A DNA stretch of 45,730 bases from contig JAIOPD010000061.1 in the NCBI GenBank assembly GCA_021414115.1, positions 1 through 45,730 on the forward strand, written 5' to 3'. A program made the position numbers and the translations under genes. The stretch is from Planctomycetia bacterium. GTDB taxonomy: Bacteria > Planctomycetota > Planctomycetia > Pirellulales > UBA1268. Every line of letters starts with the position of its first letter. Positions within the stretch are counted from its first letter, which is position 1. The notes below the pieces were generated by a model that saw only the letters and a program-made list of their open reading frames with translations, was not told the origin of the DNA and did not search any database. Below, in pieces: positions 44,992 through 45,730 of the stretch.

Positions 44992-45105
44992 GTCAGGAAG
45001 CCCCAAGCGGAAGCGCGGGGAATACGTCCTCCACCCCAACCCGCTCCGCACCACGCCCACGGTCGCCACCCGCTTACCCGTCGCTCGCGCTCCGGGCTTC
45101 CCGAG
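44992..45105 (+). repeat. Dispersed palindromic repeat, unit 1 of a direct pair
   Basis: It starts GTCAGGAAGCCCCAAGCGGA and ends GCGCTCCGGGCTTCCCGAG. The two ends are imperfect inverted repeats. The second unit begins 134 bp later in the same orientation. Together they fill the non-coding 389 bp between the response regulator and the next gene. Confidence 0.8.
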
Positions 45106-45125
45106 CCCTTGAGACCACGCCTCCC

Positions 45126-45240
45126 GTCAGGAAGCCCCAAGCGGAAGCGCGGGGAATACGTCCTCCACCCCAACCCGCCCGGCACCACGCCCACGGTCGC
45201 CACCCATCTCCCCGTCGTTCCCGCTCCGGGTTTCCCGAGC
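45126..45240 (+). repeat. Dispersed palindromic repeat, unit 2 of a direct pair
   Basis: The first 60 bp are identical to unit 1 (GCGGGGAATACGTCCTCCAC and neighbours); the right half has several changes (CATCTCCCCGTCGTTCCCGC). Related copies are at 10567-10680 (inverted) and 6616-6676 (partial). Confidence 0.8.
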
Positions 45241-45309
45241 ACACCCGATGCCTGTGGCTGAGGTACGCTGTGATGACACGCGACGACTCCCTCCCCACAT
45301 CGACACCCT

Positions 45310-45730
45310 ATGAAGCAAATCTTTCTGGCCGCGCTGGTCGCGGTGGCTGGGCTCGCGCCGTCATCGAGCTTTGCCGACGGCCCCGGAGACAACTTGCCGG
45401 GGAGCGTGCGGCCGATCCCGCCCGTCGGCCTGGAGCTCGACGACGCGACGAAGCGCCGGCTGCTCGACGCCGCAGAGACGCTCGCGCGTGAGGCAGCAGA
45501 TGTTACGGACGCGGCCGACGCCGACCACGCGGAGGTGGCCGTCTTTCCACGGGCCGTGCAACTGGCCGTCGAAGACCGGTTTCTCTATGCAGCGAAGGAG
45601 GTGGAGCAGGCGGAACGGCTCCTCGCGCTCGGCCGCGAGCGACTGGCGGCCCTTCGGGCAGGAGCGAGGGGAGCGCGGCTCGTGGTGGCAGGGGAGGCGC
45701 GGGCCACCGAGCCACGCCTCGCCGTGGGTG
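45310..45730 (+). CDS. Secreted protein, N-terminal part, runs off the window
   Basis: An open frame of 140 codons with no stop before the window end. The signal peptide MKQIFLAALVAVAGLAPSSS ends near FADG, and the mature part continues DNLPGSVRPIPPVGLELDDA, TKRRLLDAAETLAREAADV, then an Ala/Glu/Arg-rich helical stretch. The start resembles planctomycete exported alpha/beta hydrolases that begin with a short helical pre-domain, but the catalytic part would lie beyond the window, so that is only a suggestion. No strong ribosome-binding site is visible before the ATG. Confidence 0.6.
   Translation, partial: MKQIFLAALVAVAGLAPSSSFADGPGDNLPGSVRPIPPVGLELDDATKRRLLDAAETLAREAADVTDAADADHAEVAVFPRAVQLAVEDRFLYAAKEVEQAERLLALGRERLAALRAGARGARLVVAGEARATEPRLAVG

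Noticed and set aside
44992-45240. Short open frames within the paired repeats
   Set aside because: They arise from the GC-rich repeat itself, have no ribosome-binding site, and are present in mirrored form on both strands.

Overview
The window is about 45.7 kb of GC-rich DNA from a planctomycete, most likely a Pirellulales-type genome. The diagnostic families are DUF1501, DUF1552, DUF1592, PSD1 (DUF1549/DUF1553), FecR-LamG proteins paired with Rhodopirellula/Verrucomicrobium-type ECF sigma factors, DUF1559 prepilin-like proteins, DUF1080 proteins and PEP-CTERM sorting tails. All functions are read from sequence motifs by eye; no database search was run.

Layout. 0-6.5 kb: housekeeping genes: truB with a MmgE/PrpD gene, then divergently a membrane Ser/Thr kinase, hemL, and a convergent EEP-family phosphodiesterase. 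6.7-10.5 kb: a TIM-barrel isomerase, a compact three-gene operon (small PEP-CTERM protein, 35-residue membrane peptide, membrane-anchored degenerate receiver), and a cardiolipin synthase-type PLD protein. 10.8-14.8 kb: a DUF1552-DUF1592 pair. 14.9-15.4 kb: a yefM-yoeB toxin-antitoxin locus in which the antitoxin is frameshifted and the toxin has Arg in place of catalytic His83. 15.5-23.2 kb: an orphan NarL-type histidine kinase, then a minus-strand cluster of lipoprotein, DUF1559 protein and a giant autotransporter-repeat PEP-CTERM protein that is split by a frameshift.

23.7-44.0 kb is dominated by a segmental duplication. The four-gene operon ECF sigma - FecR/LamG - PSD1 cytochrome - DUF1501 occurs twice in the same orientation (copy A 23.7-30.1 kb, copy B 37.6-44.0 kb). 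Between the copies lies a degraded tandem array of a smaller cassette (conserved leader, DUF1080 gene, and a convergent nucleotidyltransferase plus 74-residue protein). Only one of its four units is intact. Another unit has been invaded by a second toxin-antitoxin-like operon (DUF6036-type nucleotidyltransferase, winged-helix partner, truncated MNT nucleotidyltransferase). That operon has a sigma70 promoter whose 17-bp spacer is a perfect palindrome and which should give a leaderless mRNA. A DUF4143 ATPase pseudogene and a methyltransferase complete the interval.

44.2-45.7 kb: a LuxR/NarL response regulator divergent from copy B, two direct copies of a dispersed palindromic repeat, and the start of a secreted protein that runs off the window. 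The most interesting material is the 30-36 kb array with its toxin-antitoxin-like inserts, the receiver/PEP-CTERM mini-operon, and the decaying yefM-yoeB locus.
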